64,000 nt of DNA from Cognatiyoonia koreensis (GCF_900109295.1 NZ_FOIZ01000001.1:744001-808000); one strand, 5' to 3'. Numbered from the stretch's first letter, positions 28,200 through 37,659 are shown. Translations and numbers: made by a program. Notes: generated by a model from the sequence alone, not told the origin.

Positions 28200-28775
28200 A
28201 TGAAGAAAGCACTGTATTCATCCGCACTTATCGCCCTTCTTGCCGCGCCTGCCGTTGCAGCACCAGAGGCCTATACACTTGACTCCAGCCATAGCCAGGT
28301 TGTTTTCAGCTACAACCACCTTGGCTATTCGACCACTTACGGCGTGTTCGCAGGTTTTGAAGGTGAGATCATGTTTGATCAGGAGAGCCCTGAAAACTCT
28401 TCAGTCTCCGTATCGATGCCGACAAAGTCTATGTTCACTGGCTGGGAACAGCGTACAGAACATTTCATGTCCGAGGATTTTTTCGGCGCGACGGATGAGG
28501 ACATGATTACATTCACGTCCACGTCAATCGAAGTGACAGGTGAAGACACTGCCAATATCACTGGCGACCTGACAATGAACGGAATCACAAAGTCGGTGGT
28601 TCTGGACGCCAAGCTCAATCAGGCCGCCAACCATCCGATGCTGGAGAAGCCATGGGCCGGGTTTGATGCGACCACGACGCTGCTACGCTCCGATTTCGAG
28701 GTTGGTGCTTTTGCGCCATTTGTTGGCGACGAAGTTAACGTCATGATCTCTATCGAGGCAGAGAAGGCCGAGTAA
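28200..28775 (+). CDS. yceI: YceI family periplasmic protein
   Basis: A 191-residue protein with a signal peptide (MKKALYSSALIALLAAPAVAA) followed by the YceI lipocalin-like domain: YTLDSSHSQVVFSYNHLGYSTTYGVFAGFEGEI, HFMSEDFFGATDED, ITGDLTMNGITKSVVLDAKLN and WAGFDATTTLLRSDFEVGAF. YceI proteins bind isoprenoids or similar lipids. A GAGGAGC motif lies upstream of the ATG. It faces a second gene carrying a YceI domain fused to cytochrome b561. Confidence 0.92.
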   Translation: MKKALYSSALIALLAAPAVAAPEAYTLDSSHSQVVFSYNHLGYSTTYGVFAGFEGEIMFDQESPENSSVSVSMPTKSMFTGWEQRTEHFMSEDFFGATDEDMITFTSTSIEVTGEDTANITGDLTMNGITKSVVLDAKLNQAANHPMLEKPWAGFDATTTLLRSDFEVGAFAPFVGDEVNVMISIEAEKAE

Positions 28776-28801
28776 GCGGCAAATTTGCTGCCCAAACAGA
28801 G

Positions 28802-28838
28802 GGACCGCTGCACGGAGAGGTGCAGCGGTCCTCTTTTT
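28802..28838. terminator. Bidirectional terminator between the two YceI genes
   Basis: A perfect 12-bp stem (28802-28813 and 28820-28831) with a 6-nt loop, followed on the plus strand by a T-run; it lies between convergent genes. Confidence 0.9.
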
Positions 28839-30009
28839 ATTCCGAGAGCGTGGCCGAAAGATCAGCGTCGATAACGACCTTCGGGTCGAGTGATGCAGCG
28901 TCTGTTCCTGTGCCGATGTCAAAATCCAACCGGTCGACCTCGGCGGTTCCGTCCATCTGCCAGACCCCGTCGGTTTCAATGAGGTCGAATGCGAACTGCA
29001 CCGGAATGGCGATCCCTTTGATCGTGAGCGTTCCGTCTGACACGAATGTGGCACCACCTGTGTTTTCGATAGGTCCACTGAAAGTGGCAGTGGGGAATTG
29101 TGTCGCATCAAAGAAGTCCGGTCCCATCGCCTGACCCGTCACCGACCCGAGCGAGAGTGAACCGATCGCGATGGTGACCGTGACTTCACCGGATTGGCTT
29201 TCGGGGTCAAAGTAGATGTCCGCACTCCAGTCCTCAAACGTGCCTGAAACCTCGGACCCCAGTTGCAAGACCGTGATGGCCAACGTGCCGTTCTGAACTG
29301 CCCAATCTGACTCGCTTGTTGGAAGTTCGGCCGCCGCCGGTTTGCTGTCCGTGGCGAGGATGCCGAATCCGGCGACCAGAAACACGGCTATTGCGACGAT
29401 TGGTGCGGTGATCGGGCTGCGGTGCGCTGTGACGGGGGGTGTTTGCGCTTGTCCGAACCACATCCGCCGCAGCGTGGCGTCCTTGTCTACGAACACATGC
29501 TTCAGCGCGCCAGCGATATGCAAAAGCAGAGCGCCGATCATGACCTTGGTCATGATCCAGTGCAGCAGCTCGAAGGTATGCGCGACACCTTCATCGACGG
29601 GCACGAATGGCAGTCCTTGCCCGAACGGCCACCAGATCGGGGCAAATCCGGTCACAGACGCGTGGTGAATCCAGCCAGTCAGCGGAGCAATAACCAGCGA
29701 TCCGTAAAGCAGCCAGTGAACAGTCTCCGCGGCCAGCGTTTCGCCTTTGCGGTCCGGATGAAGACTGCCCGGTTTGACCTGTGACAGCGCCCAGAGAATG
29801 CGCAGCAATGCCACGAAGAAGACCGTGACACCAAGAGTTTTGTGCCACGTAAACACAGTGAAGGCTGTCGCGATTTCGGATTCGGTGTTGATCGGAAGCC
29901 GGTTACCGATGGCCCCCAATGGGATTATCGCAAGGATGAGGGCGGCGGTCAGCCAGTGAAAGACCTTTGTCACGCTGCCGTAGCTGTCTTGTGTGTTTGC
30001 GAGCGCCAT
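28837..30009 (-). CDS. Cytochrome b561 - YceI fusion protein
   Basis: A 390-residue fusion. Residues ~10-190 are a four-helix cytochrome b561 (VTKVFHWLTAALIL, FTWHKTLGVTVFFVALLRI, TVHWLLYGSLVIAPLTGWIHH, FELLHWIMTKVMIGALLLHIAGALKH) with His residues for two b hemes. A further hydrophobic segment (ITAPIVAIAVFLVAGFGILAT) links to a C-terminal YceI domain of about 170 residues, presumably periplasmic. Such proteins may move electrons to or from a lipid-like cofactor; this is inference. It is convergent with the single-domain YceI gene. Confidence 0.9.
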   Translation of the reverse strand: MALANTQDSYGSVTKVFHWLTAALILAIIPLGAIGNRLPINTESEIATAFTVFTWHKTLGVTVFFVALLRILWALSQVKPGSLHPDRKGETLAAETVHWLLYGSLVIAPLTGWIHHASVTGFAPIWWPFGQGLPFVPVDEGVAHTFELLHWIMTKVMIGALLLHIAGALKHVFVDKDATLRRMWFGQAQTPPVTAHRSPITAPIVAIAVFLVAGFGILATDSKPAAAELPTSESDWAVQNGTLAITVLQLGSEVSGTFEDWSADIYFDPESQSGEVTVTIAIGSLSLGSVTGQAMGPDFFDATQFPTATFSGPIENTGGATFVSDGTLTIKGIAIPVQFAFDLIETDGVWQMDGTAEVDRLDFDIGTGTDAASLDPKVVIDADLSATLSE

Positions 30010-30144
30010 GATTCATCCTTTTTCGTTTTCGTAGATGATAGTCTTTCAGGCTTCACGCGCAAATTGCGGTTTCGTGCAGATACCTTGTGCGTTTGTGTCT
30101 GGCCCGTTAAGCCAATGCAAAAGAATTCACAGGGGGCCAACGCG

Positions 30145-31092
30145 ATGCGGGCATTCGTATTTCCGGGACAGGGCGCACAAGCGGTCGGTATGGGCAAGTC
30201 GTTGGCCGAAGCCTATCCGGCGGCACAAGCCGTTTTTGATGAGGTGGACGCCGCACTGGGCGAGAACCTGTCTGGGTTAATCTGGGACGGTGATATTGCA
30301 GAGTTGACCCTTACCAAGAACGCCCAACCCGCATTGATGGCGACATCCATCGCCGCGATGCGTGCACTGGAAGCGGAAGGCGTCGATATGTCCTTGGTCG
30401 ACTATGTCGCCGGTCATTCCTTAGGCGAATATTCTGCATTGGCTGCCGCGGGCGCATTGACGCTGTCTGATACCGCCCGGCTGTTGCGCTTGCGCGGGAC
30501 TGCGATGCAGGAAGCCGTACCAGTTGGTGTTGGTGCCATGGCGGTCCTTTTGGGGCTGGATTTCGAGACTGCCCGTGCTGTCGCAAAGGACGCAGCGCAA
30601 GGTGAAGTTTGCGAGGCGGCAAACGATAATGATCCGGCGCAGGTCGTCGTGTCTGGTCATAAAGCGGCCGTTGAACGGGCGCTGACCATCGCAAAGGACA
30701 AGGGTGCCAAACGCGCGATGCTCTTGCCGGTCAGTGCCCCGTTTCATTGCTCGCTGATGGCACCTGCAGCGGAGCGCATGGCGGAGGCGCTGGCGGAGGT
30801 GCAGATCAAGGCACCTGCAGTACCTTTAATCGCAAACGTCATCGCAGCCCCCGTCGATGACCCGGATGAAATCCGCAAGCTGCTGGTCCAGCAGGTCCAA
30901 GGGTCTGTGCGCTGGCGCGAGTCGGTGATGTGGATGGCAGCTCATGGCGTGACCGAGACCTATGAGGTCGGGGCGGGCAAGGCGCTGACAGGAATGATCC
31001 GGCGGATTCACAAAGACATGGCGACGATGAATGTCGGTGGGCCAGAAGATGTCGTGGCGGCAGTTGCCGCGTTGAAAGGAGAGGCGGGGTGA
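30145..31092 (+). CDS. fabD: Malonyl-CoA:ACP transacylase
   Basis: A 315-residue FabD that loads malonyl groups on acyl carrier protein. The N-terminal FPGQGAQ motif, the nucleophile Ser92 in GHSLGEYSA and the catalytic His202 in SAPFHCSLM are in place. AGGGGGCC upstream supports the ATG at 30145; an in-frame ATG at 30115 is possible. It starts the fabD-fabG-acpP group, with a 24-bp gap to fabG. Confidence 0.97.
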   Translation: MRAFVFPGQGAQAVGMGKSLAEAYPAAQAVFDEVDAALGENLSGLIWDGDIAELTLTKNAQPALMATSIAAMRALEAEGVDMSLVDYVAGHSLGEYSALAAAGALTLSDTARLLRLRGTAMQEAVPVGVGAMAVLLGLDFETARAVAKDAAQGEVCEAANDNDPAQVVVSGHKAAVERALTIAKDKGAKRAMLLPVSAPFHCSLMAPAAERMAEALAEVQIKAPAVPLIANVIAAPVDDPDEIRKLLVQQVQGSVRWRESVMWMAAHGVTETYEVGAGKALTGMIRRIHKDMATMNVGGPEDVVAAVAALKGEAG

Positions 31093-31116
31093 ACCTTGCC
31101 CAGTGGAGAATACGAG

Positions 31117-31857
31117 ATGTTTGATTTGACAGGAAAGAATGCGCTGATCACTGGCGCTTCCGGCGGTATCGGCGGCGACATCGCCAAGGCCCTGCACGGA
31201 GCCGGTGCAACAGTTGGCTTGTCGGGAACAAGGGTTGATCCTCTTGAAGCGCTTGCCGCCGAATTGGGTGACCGTGTGCATGTGCTGCCGTGCAACCTAA
31301 GCGATGCAGAAGCTGTGAATGCCCTTCCAAAGCAGGCCGCAGAAGCGATGGGATCGGTGGATATTCTTGTCAACAATGCCGGAATTACCCGCGACAATAT
31401 CTTTATGCGCATGTCCGACGAGGAATGGTCCAGCGTGCTGGATGTGAACCTGACTTCGACAATGCGTCTTTGCAAAGGTGTCATCCGCGGCATGATGAAA
31501 GCCCGCTGGGGCCGGATCGTGAACATCAGCTCCGTTGTCGGGGCGACCGGCAATCCGGGGCAGGCGAACTATGCTGCCTCGAAAGCCGGGATGGTGGGGA
31601 TGTCGAAATCGATCGCCTACGAAGTCGCAAGCAGGGGAATCACGGTCAATTGCGTTGCACCGGGCTTTATTACGACGGCTATGACCGACAAGCTGACGGA
31701 TGACCAAAAGACCGGAATCCTTGGTCAGGTTCCCGCCGGCAGGATGGGTGATCCGACGGAAATTGCTGCGGCCGTACTTTATCTGGCAAGTCCCGAAGCG
31801 GCCTATGTCACAGGCAGCACCTTGCATGTGAACGGCGGAATGGCCATGTTCTCTTGA
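31117..31857 (+). CDS. fabG: 3-oxoacyl-ACP reductase
   Basis: A 246-residue short-chain dehydrogenase that reduces 3-ketoacyl-ACP with NADPH. Visible are the cofactor motif TGASGGIG, NNAG, and the catalytic Ser139, Tyr152 and Lys156 (YAASKAG). GGAGAA precedes the ATG. It is the second gene of the fatty acid synthesis group. Confidence 0.97.
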   Translation: MFDLTGKNALITGASGGIGGDIAKALHGAGATVGLSGTRVDPLEALAAELGDRVHVLPCNLSDAEAVNALPKQAAEAMGSVDILVNNAGITRDNIFMRMSDEEWSSVLDVNLTSTMRLCKGVIRGMMKARWGRIVNISSVVGATGNPGQANYAASKAGMVGMSKSIAYEVASRGITVNCVAPGFITTAMTDKLTDDQKTGILGQVPAGRMGDPTEIAAAVLYLASPEAAYVTGSTLHVNGGMAMFS

Positions 31858-31971
31858 ACCGATGGCGGGGGAGGACAAAGCGTTTGCGCTTACTGATTTC
31901 TCTGCTATAGGCCACGACAGAAATGACCACCGCCTCTTTGTGGGGCCAGACAAGAACGTGAGGATTAGTCC

Positions 31972-32205
31972 ATGAGCGACGTTGCAGACCGCGTACGCAA
32001 GATCGTAGTTGAGCATCTTGGTGTTGAAGAAGACAAAGTTGTCGAGGGCGCGTCCTTCATCGACGATCTGGGCGCTGACAGCCTTGACACCGTTGAATTG
32101 GTTATGGCGTTTGAAGAAGAGTTCGGGATCGAAATTCCTGATGACGCTGCCGAGACAATTCAGACGTTCGGCGATGCAGTAAAGTTTATCAACAGCGCAT
32201 CATAA
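31972..32205 (+). CDS. acpP: Acyl carrier protein
   Basis: A 77-residue ACP, strongly acidic, with the phosphopantetheine attachment Ser37 in the DSL motif ([31 protein letters not shown]). The 114-bp gap from fabG probably has its own promoter, usual for acpP. A hairpin with a TTCG loop follows. Confidence 0.98.
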   Translation: MSDVADRVRKIVVEHLGVEEDKVVEGASFIDDLGADSLDTVELVMAFEEEFGIEIPDDAAETIQTFGDAVKFINSAS

Positions 32206-32232
32206 GACTGCGCTTTTTGTTGATTTTCAGAG

Positions 32233-32256
32233 CGGCGTCCTTCGGGACGCCGTTCT
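32233..32256 (+). terminator. Terminator after acpP
   Basis: Arms CGGCGTCC (32233-32240) and GGACGCCG (32245-32252) around a TTCG tetraloop, followed by TTCTT. The T-run is short, so termination may be partial. Confidence 0.7.
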
Positions 32257-32344
32257 TCGTTTCCATCAGTATTTTTTCGATCTTTTCTTTATTTCGGGCG
32301 GTCGTATTCTGTCGCCACTTCGATGACCTTGGAAGATGGTTGTG

Positions 32345-33298
32345 ATGCCCCTCGACTACAAAGCGGTTTTTGTTCAGTCCCCCGCACCTTGCATGATCTT
32401 GAACCGCCAACTGGGGTTCGTTGCCGCGAATCCGGCTTATCTGGCCATGGTCGGTAAATCCGAAGAGGATCTGATCGGAAATCAAGTTTTCGAGGTGTTT
32501 CCAGAGAATTCCGACCGAATTGAACACATGTTGACTGTCTTCGAAGAGACATTTGCGGGGAAGCCGATCACGTTTACCGAAATGCCTTTCCGCATCAATG
32601 TTGACGGAAAGATGAAGCAATACTGGTGGACCGCGCGTCACGCTGTGCTGACTGGCAAGAACTCTGACGAGAAATACCTGATCCAATACAGCGAAAACGT
32701 TTCTGAAGCTGTGAAAGCCAGACAAATGCGCAATGCGCAGATGGGGGAATTGCAGCATCGCGTTGGGAATATATTCAGCATTGTCAGCGCTATTGCACGC
32801 CAGACAGGGCGTGCAAGCGACAATATTGCGCAGTTTCTATCTACATTCGAAGCGCGCATCGGGGCCTTGGTGCGGGTGAATCGTCAACTTACCGGTGTCA
32901 GCGCACCAGATGAGACAATTGCGTCCGTCATCGAACAGCAGATGGTCGTGCATTCTGATGAAGCTCGCAATCGCATGAAAATCGATGGTCCCGACTACCC
33001 GCTTTCCATGTTGCAGTCACAGGCGATTTCGATGGCAATACACGAGTTGGCTACCAATTCGCTGAAATACGGCGTGATCTCTCAAAATAAGGGCGAGATT
33101 TCCCTGCATTGGGAAAATCTGCCCAACGGTGGTTGCCGTCTGGAATGGCAGGAAGTCGGGATCGTGGTAAAGCAACAAGCAGAAAACAGCGGTTACGGAA
33201 CGTTGCTGCTGACCAGCATCATTCCTAGTCAGCTGGGCGGGACTGCTGCGTTCGAGTTCGGAGATGAGTTCTTTCGCTATCGACTTGAGATCGACTGA
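32345..33298 (+). CDS. PAS domain - HWE-type sensor histidine kinase
   Basis: About 317 residues: an N-terminal PAS domain (YKAVFVQSPAPCMILNRQLGFVAANPAYLAMVGKSEEDLIG), then a histidine kinase core with the phospho-acceptor His138 in GELQHRVGNIFSIVSAIARQ, and an ATPase segment AIHELATNSLKYGVISQNKGEISLHWE with a final GYGTLLLTSIIP loop. The H-R-V-x-N and ATPase features place it in the HWE/HisKA_2 group common in alphaproteobacteria. No response regulator is adjacent, and it has no membrane segment. The ATG at 32345 fits the GGAAG motif better than one at 32336. It sits inside the fatty acid synthesis cluster. Confidence 0.85.
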   Translation: MPLDYKAVFVQSPAPCMILNRQLGFVAANPAYLAMVGKSEEDLIGNQVFEVFPENSDRIEHMLTVFEETFAGKPITFTEMPFRINVDGKMKQYWWTARHAVLTGKNSDEKYLIQYSENVSEAVKARQMRNAQMGELQHRVGNIFSIVSAIARQTGRASDNIAQFLSTFEARIGALVRVNRQLTGVSAPDETIASVIEQQMVVHSDEARNRMKIDGPDYPLSMLQSQAISMAIHELATNSLKYGVISQNKGEISLHWENLPNGGCRLEWQEVGIVVKQQAENSGYGTLLLTSIIPSQLGGTAAFEFGDEFFRYRLEID

Positions 33299-33469
33299 TC
33301 CTTCCCGTTTCGTGCGGAACATGCATTGCAGTGGCGTCAAACGCGCCCGTCATATCGACAGCGGAGTTCGGCAGACCGGTGTTGGCACGCGACGACCTGC
33401 TCTTGCCCCTCTCGCTTTGCCTGCGCTATGACGGGGATGAGCGGGAAAAACTTACTTGGGGGCAGAAAA

Positions 33470-34732
33470 ATGCGCCGTGTCGTTATTACAGGTCTTGGAT
33501 TGGTCACTCCTCTGGCAGATGGCGTAGAGGCCTCCTGGAGCCGCATACTTGAAGGCCAGTCGGGCGCTGGCCCCATTACCGGTTTCGACCCCGAGGGGCT
33601 TGCCACGACGTACGCCTGCGAGGTGCCGCTGGGTGACGGGTCTGATGGCACTTTTAATGCCGACACCTACATGGAACCCAAAGAACAGCGGAAGGTCGAT
33701 ACCTTCATTCTGTTCGGGATGGCCGCCGCGCAGCAGGCGATCACGGATGCCGGTTGGACTCCGGAGGATCAGGAAAGCCTTGAACGCACGGGCGTGTTGA
33801 TCGGTTCTGGCATTGGTGGTTTGAACTCGATTGCGCAAACCGCCGTGATGATGGAAGAAAAAGGCCCGCGCCGCGTATCACCATTCTTTGTGCCCGGTGC
33901 GCTGATCAATCTGATTTCGGGTCAGGTGTCCATTCGTTATGGCTTCAAGGGCCCGAACCATTCCGTCGTGACTGCCTGTTCGACTGGTGCTCATGCCATC
34001 GGTGATGCATCTCGTCTGATCCAGCACGGCGACGCTGATGTGATGATTGCGGGCGGCGCCGAAGCGGCTATTTGCAAGATCGGGATCGCCGGTTTCAACG
34101 CGTGTAAGGCGCTGTCCACTGGTCGGGCAGATGATCCAACCAAGGCATCGCGCCCATGGGATGAAGATCGCGACGGGTTCGTCATGGGCGAAGGTGCCGG
34201 TATCGTCGTTCTGGAAGAATACGAACATGCCAAGGCGCGCGGTGCAAAAATCTATGCCGAGGTCTTGGGCTATGGACTAAGTGGGGATGCACATCACATC
34301 ACCGCGCCGCCACCAGATCACGAAGGCGCAGAGCGCGCGATGCGGGCTGCTTGCCGCAATGCGGGGATCGAGCCAAGCCAGATCGATTACGTGAATGCGC
34401 ATGGCACGTCGACCATGGCCGATACGATCGAATTGGGGGCTGTCGAGCGCCTTGTCGGGCCGGAATCGGCGGCGAAACTGACGATGTCCTCGACAAAATC
34501 TGCGACTGGCCATCTTCTTGGTGCCGCTGGCGCGATCGAGGCGATCTTTTCGATACTTGCGATCCGCGATCAGGTTGCACCGCCAACCATCAACCTTGAC
34601 AAGGTAGCCGCTGAAACAAAGGTCGACCTTTGCGCCAACAGCAAACGCGAGCGCAGAATCGATATCGCCCTGTCCAATTCCTTTGGGTTTGGCGGCACGA
34701 ATGCGAGTGTTGTATTTGGGAAGGTTTCCTAA
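33470..34732 (+). CDS. fabF: 3-oxoacyl-ACP synthase II
   Basis: A 420-residue condensing enzyme. The Cys-His-His triad is visible at Cys170 (VTACSTGAHAIG), His311 (NAHGTSTMADTIE) and His348 (KSATGHLLGAAGAIEA), with the C-terminal SNSFGFGGTNASVVF. It elongates acyl-ACP. The ATG at 33470 was chosen because it begins the conserved MRRVVITGLG; there is open frame upstream. Its stop TAA abuts the ATG of mltG. Confidence 0.97.
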   Translation: MRRVVITGLGLVTPLADGVEASWSRILEGQSGAGPITGFDPEGLATTYACEVPLGDGSDGTFNADTYMEPKEQRKVDTFILFGMAAAQQAITDAGWTPEDQESLERTGVLIGSGIGGLNSIAQTAVMMEEKGPRRVSPFFVPGALINLISGQVSIRYGFKGPNHSVVTACSTGAHAIGDASRLIQHGDADVMIAGGAEAAICKIGIAGFNACKALSTGRADDPTKASRPWDEDRDGFVMGEGAGIVVLEEYEHAKARGAKIYAEVLGYGLSGDAHHITAPPPDHEGAERAMRAACRNAGIEPSQIDYVNAHGTSTMADTIELGAVERLVGPESAAKLTMSSTKSATGHLLGAAGAIEAIFSILAIRDQVAPPTINLDKVAAETKVDLCANSKRERRIDIALSNSFGFGGTNASVVFGKVS

Positions 34733-35893
34733 ATGTGGCGACATATTGCGTCCAACGCACTGACTGTTTTTATCGTCGGTCTGTTTCTGGTCGCCGGGGC
34801 AATCGCCTGGGGCGGCAAGCAGTATGACGACCCGGGGCCCTTGGCCTCTGCAATCTGTCTCAAGGTCGCACCGGGATCGAACATGTCCCGCGTCAGTGAC
34901 AATCTTGTTGAACAGGGTGCCATTTCAAGCGGACTTATCTTCAACGTCGGCGTGGATTATTCTGGCAAATCCGGACAGTTGAAAGCGGGTAGTTTTCTGG
35001 TCCCGGAACGCGCATCAATGGCCGAGATCGTCGACATCGTGACCCGCGGCGGCCAGAATACTTGCGGCACAGAGGTTGTCTATCGCGTTGGCGTGAATCG
35101 CACCACGGTGCAAGTGCGTGAACTGGATCCGATTACGGGCGGCTATGATGAAGTCGCCGCGTTCGATCCGGCCGAAGAGAAAGCCCCCGCCGAGTATTTG
35201 GCGGTACGTGAAGCATCCGATACGCAATACCGTGTTTCCATCGCCGAAGGTGTCACCAGTTGGCAAATTACCGACAGCCTGAACCGGTTGGACGTTCTTG
35301 ACGGCGATATTCAAGAAGTACCAGCCGAGGGCTTGCTTGCTCCGAACAGCTATTCCTTTGTGCCAGGCTCGCCGGCGTCAGAGATTGTCGCAAAGATGGC
35401 GGCCGATCAGACCCGCATCATCGAAGAAGCATGGGCATCGCGCGATGAAGGTTTGCCACTGTCCAGTCCCGAAGAGATGCTGATCCTTGCAAGTATTATC
35501 GAGAAGGAAACCGGCGTCGCCGAAGAACGTCGTCAGGTGGCGAGCGTTTTTATCAACCGTTTGAACCAGGGCATGAAATTGCAGACAGACCCGACCGTGA
35601 TTTACGGAATCACGCGGGGTGAGGGCATTCTGGGACGGGGATTGCGTCAAAGTGAACTGCGCACTGAAACACCTTGGAACACCTATGTGATTCCGGCGCT
35701 GCCACCGACCCCGATTGCGAATCCGGGCCGCGCAAGCATCCAAGCTGCAGTTAATCCCGACGACACCGACTTCATTTTCTTCGTCGCGGACGGCACTGGT
35801 GGGCATGCGTTTGCTGACAATCTGGACGACCACAACCGAAACGTTGCGGCGTGGCGTCAGATCGAAGCAGAACGGGCTGAAAGCAACAACTGA
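34733..35893 (+). CDS. mltG: Endolytic peptidoglycan transglycosylase MltG
   Basis: A 386-residue single-pass membrane protein: hydrophobic anchor at residues 7-24 (NALTVFIVGLFLVAGAIAW), a middle LysM-like region, and the YceG/MltG domain with LILASIIEKETGVAEERRQVASVFINRLNQGMKLQTDPTVIYGI, which contains the catalytic Glu, and TPWNTYVIPALPPTPIANPGRASIQAA. It cuts nascent glycan strands and limits their length. Translation is likely coupled to fabF. Confidence 0.95.
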   Translation: MWRHIASNALTVFIVGLFLVAGAIAWGGKQYDDPGPLASAICLKVAPGSNMSRVSDNLVEQGAISSGLIFNVGVDYSGKSGQLKAGSFLVPERASMAEIVDIVTRGGQNTCGTEVVYRVGVNRTTVQVRELDPITGGYDEVAAFDPAEEKAPAEYLAVREASDTQYRVSIAEGVTSWQITDSLNRLDVLDGDIQEVPAEGLLAPNSYSFVPGSPASEIVAKMAADQTRIIEEAWASRDEGLPLSSPEEMLILASIIEKETGVAEERRQVASVFINRLNQGMKLQTDPTVIYGITRGEGILGRGLRQSELRTETPWNTYVIPALPPTPIANPGRASIQAAVNPDDTDFIFFVADGTGGHAFADNLDDHNRNVAAWRQIEAERAESNN

Positions 35894-35913
35894 CCATTCG
35901 TGGTGAATGAAGT

Positions 35914-35948
35914 CTGATATTCGCGGGCGGCATCGTCCGCGATTTCAG
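35914..35948 (+). terminator. Hairpin after mltG, ahead of the GTA cluster
   Basis: Nested arms CTGA (35914-35917)/TCAG (35945-35948) and TCGCGG (35921-35926)/CCGCGA (35937-35942). No strong T-run follows, so termination is uncertain. The following ~115 bp up to g1 should hold the GTA promoter. Confidence 0.4.
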
Positions 35949-36062
35949 ACCTTGTTAATCTTTGAAAGCCTATACTCTTTCCATGCTGGACGCTGTGTCA
36001 CGCACTTTGACTGCGCGACATGATTGCTCGACTGATACGGAAGTTTTCCGACAGGCGAACCA

Positions 36063-36389
36063 ATGACACGAAATCTCGTACGCCCGGATGACGATGCCGA
36101 TGACGCACGCATCCGGATTCAACATATCAAAAACCTTTTCAAAAGTATTCGCGAACTCCTGCAATGCGGAATCGAGGAAATCGGCCCGGTTACACCGGCG
36201 CTGACAAAGCCGCTGATGGCAAAACTTTCTGAACTGCAGACGGTCCATGTCGTGTTGATCAAAGCTGAAGAGGCATTTCATGAGAAAACAGGAAACCCCC
36301 TTGCCGACGACGCGGTCGATATCGCCGATATCCGGGATCAGATCGGGCGCGCGCTTGATAGCATCCGCGCCGCCGACGGTTCAGGCTAA
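36063..36389 (+). CDS. g1: GTA g1, small terminase (TerS-like)
   Basis: A 108-residue helical, acidic protein (DDDADDARIRIQHIKNLFKSIRELLQCGIEE). It matches RcGTA g1 in size and place, directly ahead of the large terminase; g1 of Rhodobacter capsulatus was identified as the small terminase needed for DNA packaging. It has no detectable classic DNA-binding motif. It begins the late-type structural operon of the gene transfer agent. Confidence 0.8.
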   Translation: MTRNLVRPDDDADDARIRIQHIKNLFKSIRELLQCGIEEIGPVTPALTKPLMAKLSELQTVHVVLIKAEEAFHEKTGNPLADDAVDIADIRDQIGRALDSIRAADGSG

Positions 36390-37659
36390 TTTTCTAAGCG
36401 CGCAATCCGAACATGAGATTGCAGCGTTGGAATACCTGTGGGAATTCTGGGCTATGCCTCACCAGTTGCCTCCAGACAGTGATTGGCGCAATTGGGTCAT
36501 TCTTGGTGGGCGTGGCGCGGGCAAGACCCGTGCAGGGGCAGAGTGGGTACGTACGAAAGTGGCAGAGGGCGCGCGGCGACTTGCCATTGTCGGTGACACA
36601 TTCGACCAGGCGAAAGAGGTCATGGTCTTTGGTGAAAGCGGCATCATGTCCGTCTATCCGCCTGGTGGTGCCCCAGACTGGATCGCGACCCGCCGCACAC
36701 TCATCTGGCCGAACGGGGCAGAGCTGCGCGTCTTTTCTGCACAAGACCCCGAAATGCTGCGCGGTCCTCAATTCGATACGGCATGGGTGGACGAGCTTGC
36801 GAAATGGCGCAATGGGCAGAGCACTTGGGACATGCTGCAGTTCTGCATGCGCCTAGGCGATAGCCCGCAGGTCTGCATTACGACGACGCCCCAGAACGTG
36901 CCCGTCCTTCGGGATCTGCTTTCAGATCCGGCGACAGTGCAAACCCATGCAACCACCTACGCAAACGCAGCGAATCTGGCACCGTCCTATCTTGCGCAAG
37001 TCACGGCCAAATACGGTGGTACGCGGCTGGGTCGGCAAGAGCTTGAAGGGGAGCTATTGAGCGATGTGGCGGGGGCCTTCTGGTCGCTCGCACAGCTTGA
37101 TCAGCTTGTGGTGTCGGATGTGCCAGACCTTGATCGCATCGTTGTTGCTGTCGATCCGCCAGCGACAAGTAAATCAACGTCCGATGAATGTGGAATCGTG
37201 GTTGCAGGTGTGGCGCGTACGGGCAGGGATGGGGCGCGTCATGTTTACGTGCTTGAAGACGCGTCTGTCAGCCGCGCAACGCCGAACGAATGGGCAAGGG
37301 CGGCAATTTCCGCAATGGCGCGCCATAAGGCAGACCGCATCGTCGCCGAGGTCAACCAAGGTGGCGATATGGTCAAATCCACGATCCACACCCTTGATCC
37401 GAACGCACCATTTCGCGCGGTTCACGCCACGCGGGCGAAAGTAGCGCGCGCTGAACCCGTGTCAGCACTTTATGAAGAAGGACGCGTGCGCCATGCGGAT
37501 CGCTTTGTCGCCCTGCATGATCAGATGGCCTTGATGTCGTCGGACGGCTATCAGGGGCGCGGATCACCAGACCGTGTCGACGCGCTTGTCTGGGCTATTC
37601 ACGATCTGGAAATCGGCAGAACGGCGAATGCGTCCGCTGCGCGGATTCGCTCCCTTTAA
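36355..37659 (+). CDS. g2: GTA g2, terminase large subunit (TerL)
   Basis: A phage-type packaging motor of about 434 residues. The ATPase has Walker A GGRGAGKTRAG and Walker B FDTAWVDELAK; the C-terminal nuclease shows VAVDPP and DRVDALVWAIHDLE acidic residues. The start is uncertain: a TTG at 36355 (35-bp overlap with g1) gives the usual N-terminal length before LWEFWAMPHQLPP, whereas an ATG at 36280 has a good AAGAGG site but would overlap g1 by 110 bp. Confidence 0.93.
   Translation: MIASAPPTVQANFLSAQSEHEIAALEYLWEFWAMPHQLPPDSDWRNWVILGGRGAGKTRAGAEWVRTKVAEGARRLAIVGDTFDQAKEVMVFGESGIMSVYPPGGAPDWIATRRTLIWPNGAELRVFSAQDPEMLRGPQFDTAWVDELAKWRNGQSTWDMLQFCMRLGDSPQVCITTTPQNVPVLRDLLSDPATVQTHATTYANAANLAPSYLAQVTAKYGGTRLGRQELEGELLSDVAGAFWSLAQLDQLVVSDVPDLDRIVVAVDPPATSKSTSDECGIVVAGVARTGRDGARHVYVLEDASVSRATPNEWARAAISAMARHKADRIVAEVNQGGDMVKSTIHTLDPNAPFRAVHATRAKVARAEPVSALYEEGRVRHADRFVALHDQMALMSSDGYQGRGSPDRVDALVWAIHDLEIGRTANASAARIRSL

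Noticed and set aside
29842..30144. N-terminal extension of FabD by about 100 residues
   Set aside because: The FabD fold begins MRAFVFPGQGAQ at 30145 with an AGGGGG site; the upstream part has no similarity and overlaps the divergent promoter and start of the cytochrome b561 gene.
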